In this document: in pieces, positions 5,978 through 6,912 of the stretch
Layout of the letters: each line of letters starts with the position of its first letter
Position numbering within the stretch: position 1 is the stretch's first letter
NCBI GenBank assembly: GCA_016189825.1
Contig: JACPRR010000210.1
Span: forward strand, 1 to 6,912
From: Chloroflexota bacterium
GTDB lineage: Bacteria > Chloroflexota > Dehalococcoidia > JACPPY01
Length of the DNA stretch: 6,912 nt
Direction of reading: 5' to 3'
Notes under the pieces: model-generated
What the model saw: the letters and a program-made list of their open reading frames with translations, nothing else
What the model was told of the DNA's origin: nothing
The model's database searches: none
Translations under genes and position numbers: made by a program

Positions 5978-6784
5978 TCAAGCCCCCGGTTTCCCCGCAA
6001 GCCGCAATGTTCTTTCCTTATTGAGCAGCCTGACCAGCAGCGGGACCGACACTGCCAGCAGTGCAAGGGCGACCACCTGGGCCTCCTGCAACCCCCAGAA
6101 CAGCACTGTCTCTTGTCGCACCGCAGTGAGCAGCAGGCGGCCGGCGCCATACGCCGTGACATAGATGAGGAAGAGGGCCCCGGGTGTCTTCAAGCGGCGG
6201 CCCAGCGCCAGTGCAGTGATCAAGATCATGCCGTTCCATATCTGTTCGTAGACCACGTAGGGATGCGTTGGAATGCCTTTCAGGTAGTCGGGAATCATGG
6301 CCCCTGGATTTACGTAGATGAACCCCCAGGGCAGCGTAGTCGGGCCCCCATAGGCGTCGCCGTTCACGATGCAGGCGAAACGCCCGACTATCTGTGCGAC
6401 GAGGAGCGCCGGGACCACTGCGTCAGCCAGGGGCAGGAAAGGGAGTTTTGCCAACCGCGCATATACGAGAGTGGCGACGCCTCCGCCAACGAGGCCTCCC
6501 CATATGGCCAGCCCATCGAATCTCAGTATCGCCCCGGGGTTTTGCGCATAGTATCCAAGGTGGTCCAGCACGTGAAAGAGACGGGCGCCCAGTATGCCGC
6601 CGAGTGCGACCACCATCACCAGTGTGTACACCTGGTCGGCGCTCATCCCGATCTTCTTGCACCTTTTCAGTCCCACAACCGTCGCCGCGATGAAGGCCAG
6701 CACTACGAACAGGCTGTACCACCGCAACTCGAAGTGGCCGAGTTGCAGGAGGACAGGATCGATGCTTATTACAATGCCGTTCAT
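5978..6784 (-). CDS. lgt: prolipoprotein diacylglyceryl transferase Lgt
   Basis: A 268-residue polytopic membrane enzyme of about seven helices. Lgt moves a diacylglyceryl group from phosphatidylglycerol to the lipobox cysteine of prolipoproteins, the first step of lipoprotein maturation. Family marks in order are: IDPVLLQLGHFELRWYSL (8-25), GGILGARLFHVL (62-73), GLAIWGGLVGG (91-101), the signature GRFACIVNGDAYGG (134-147), THPYVVYEQIWN (173-184) and GAGRLLLTAVRQ (213-224) with R216 in the place of the essential late arginine. Two positions differ from E. coli: the HGG histidine (H103 there) is W95, and N146 is C138. The Cys is common in many Lgt proteins; the Trp is worth checking. The ATG at 6784 is certain as the most upstream start, since an in-frame TGA lies three codons upstream. 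AGGTGA is eight bases upstream, and the start overlaps the stop of a leader ORF as ATGA. One substrate, the lipoprotein at 1233-733, lies in the same cluster. Confidence 0.96.
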   Translation of the reverse strand: MNGIVISIDPVLLQLGHFELRWYSLFVVLAFIAATVVGLKRCKKIGMSADQVYTLVMVVALGGILGARLFHVLDHLGYYAQNPGAILRFDGLAIWGGLVGGGVATLVYARLAKLPFLPLADAVVPALLVAQIVGRFACIVNGDAYGGPTTLPWGFIYVNPGAMIPDYLKGIPTHPYVVYEQIWNGMILITALALGRRLKTPGALFLIYVTAYGAGRLLLTAVRQETVLFWGLQEAQVVALALLAVSVPLLVRLLNKERTLRLAGKPGA

Positions 6785-6822
6785 GGCCGCTCACCTGGGA
6801 TTCGAGCTCTGCTGCGACTCAT
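6781..6822 (-). CDS. 13-codon leader ORF translationally coupled to lgt
   Basis: ATG at 6822 opens a 13-codon frame, MSRSRARIPGERP, ending in a TGA that overlaps the lgt ATG as ATGA. A strong AGGGAGGA ribosome binding site lies at 6831-6838, nine bases before the start and stronger than the one in front of lgt itself. The peptide is short, very Arg-rich (4 of 13) and hydrophilic. Such an arrangement fits a coupling or regulatory leader: ribosomes ending the short frame would restart at lgt. It is a separate frame, not an extension of lgt. A product with its own function is not implied. Confidence 0.55.
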   Translation of the reverse strand: MSRSRARIPGERP

Positions 6823-6830
6823 TTAGCGAT

Positions 6831-6838
6831 TCCTCCCT
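6831..6838 (-). promoter_or_regulatory. strong Shine-Dalgarno of the lgt leader ORF
   Basis: AGGGAGGA on the minus strand, nearly perfect to the 16S anti-Shine-Dalgarno. It lies 47 bases upstream of the lgt ATG, too far to serve lgt directly, and is well placed for the ATG at 6822. Confidence 0.65.
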
Positions 6839-6840
6839 GT

Positions 6841-6856
6841 TGTCAAGTTAGTTGAC
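6841..6856 (-). promoter_or_regulatory. TTGACA element within a small palindrome (weak promoter/operator candidate)
   Basis: A perfect consensus -35 hexamer TTGACA (6846-6841 on the minus strand) overlaps a palindrome GTCAA-5nt-TTGAC (6842-6856). No good -10 box stands at 16-18 bases: the nearest A/T-rich stretch, TAAATG, is at 15 bases and overlaps the leader start, so transcripts from it would lose the leader. It may be an operator, a promoter with a poor -10, or chance. Confidence 0.25.
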
Positions 6857-6912
6857 TCCGACGCGGTGCGCCAGTCGAATGGTATGAACGCATCCATCGA
6901 CCCATGTCACCA
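6848..6912 (-). CDS. possible C-terminal end of an upstream gene (truncated by window edge)
   Basis: From the right window edge a frame reads 20 residues (VTWVDGCVHTIRLAHRVGVN) to a TAA at 6850-6848, 25 bases before the leader ATG. The spacing would suit a preceding gene of the same operon. A second frame in this stretch is also open to a TGA at 6845-6843, so the choice is uncertain. No family can be named. Confidence 0.3.
   Translation of the reverse strand, partial: VTWVDGCVHTIRLAHRVGVN

Noticed and set aside
5939..6826. Plus-strand open frame of 295 codons
   Set aside because: Opposite lgt, which has its full family signature. The plus-strand product is Gln/His/Arg-rich, as expected from reverse-complemented membrane codons.
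1..6912. CRISPR array, insertion sequence, tRNA, riboswitch
   Set aside because: No spaced repeats, transposase, terminal repeats, cloverleaf or recognisable riboswitch seen by eye on either strand.

Overview
The window is a compact, one-strand gene cluster. Every gene I can support lies on the minus strand, so transcription runs from high to low coordinates. The DNA is GC-rich. Genes are packed with short gaps or overlaps, Shine-Dalgarno sequences are strong, and one gene starts with GTG. System I (Ccm-type) cytochrome c maturation genes occur beside membrane proteins with cytoplasmic zinc ribbons. This would suit a high-GC anaerobic actinobacterium (Coriobacteriia-like) or a related deep lineage such as Chloroflexota. 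That placement is inference; there is no rRNA or tRNA here to settle it.

Layout in the direction of transcription. At 6912-6848 there may be the tail of an upstream gene. At 6822-6781 is a 13-codon leader ORF with a strong ribosome binding site; its stop overlaps the start of lgt (6784-5978), the prolipoprotein diacylglyceryl transferase. Next come a secreted, membrane-anchored protein with a cytoplasmic zinc ribbon (5911-4910) and an unrecognised single-pass membrane protein (4890-4327). The core follows: ccmF (4301-2298, haem lyase), ccmH (2308-1817, thiol oxidoreductase/apocytochrome-handling subunit with an unusual five-cysteine motif), and a CcmI-like protein (1820-1230) whose periplasmic part is replaced by two zinc ribbons. 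Last are a small lipoprotein (1233-733) and a polytopic membrane protein with a CCxHH motif (745-134). The left edge may hold the first codons of another gene (65-1).

From ccmF to the last membrane protein each gene overlaps the next (11, 4, 4, and 13 or 4 nt), which points to one translationally coupled unit. CcmF, CcmH and the CcmI-like protein would form the haem-ligation module that attaches haem to CxxCH motifs outside the membrane. Lgt would lipidate the lipoprotein encoded in the same cluster. The histidine/cysteine-rich lipoprotein and CCxHH protein may handle a metal or redox step linked to this pathway, but that is a guess from context. The haem delivery genes ccmA-E are not in the window.

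The most distinctive points are the three zinc ribbons on cytoplasmic tails in a cytochrome c maturation cluster, the CcmI with a swapped C-terminal half, the lipoprotein/CCxHH pair, and the leader ORF upstream of lgt.
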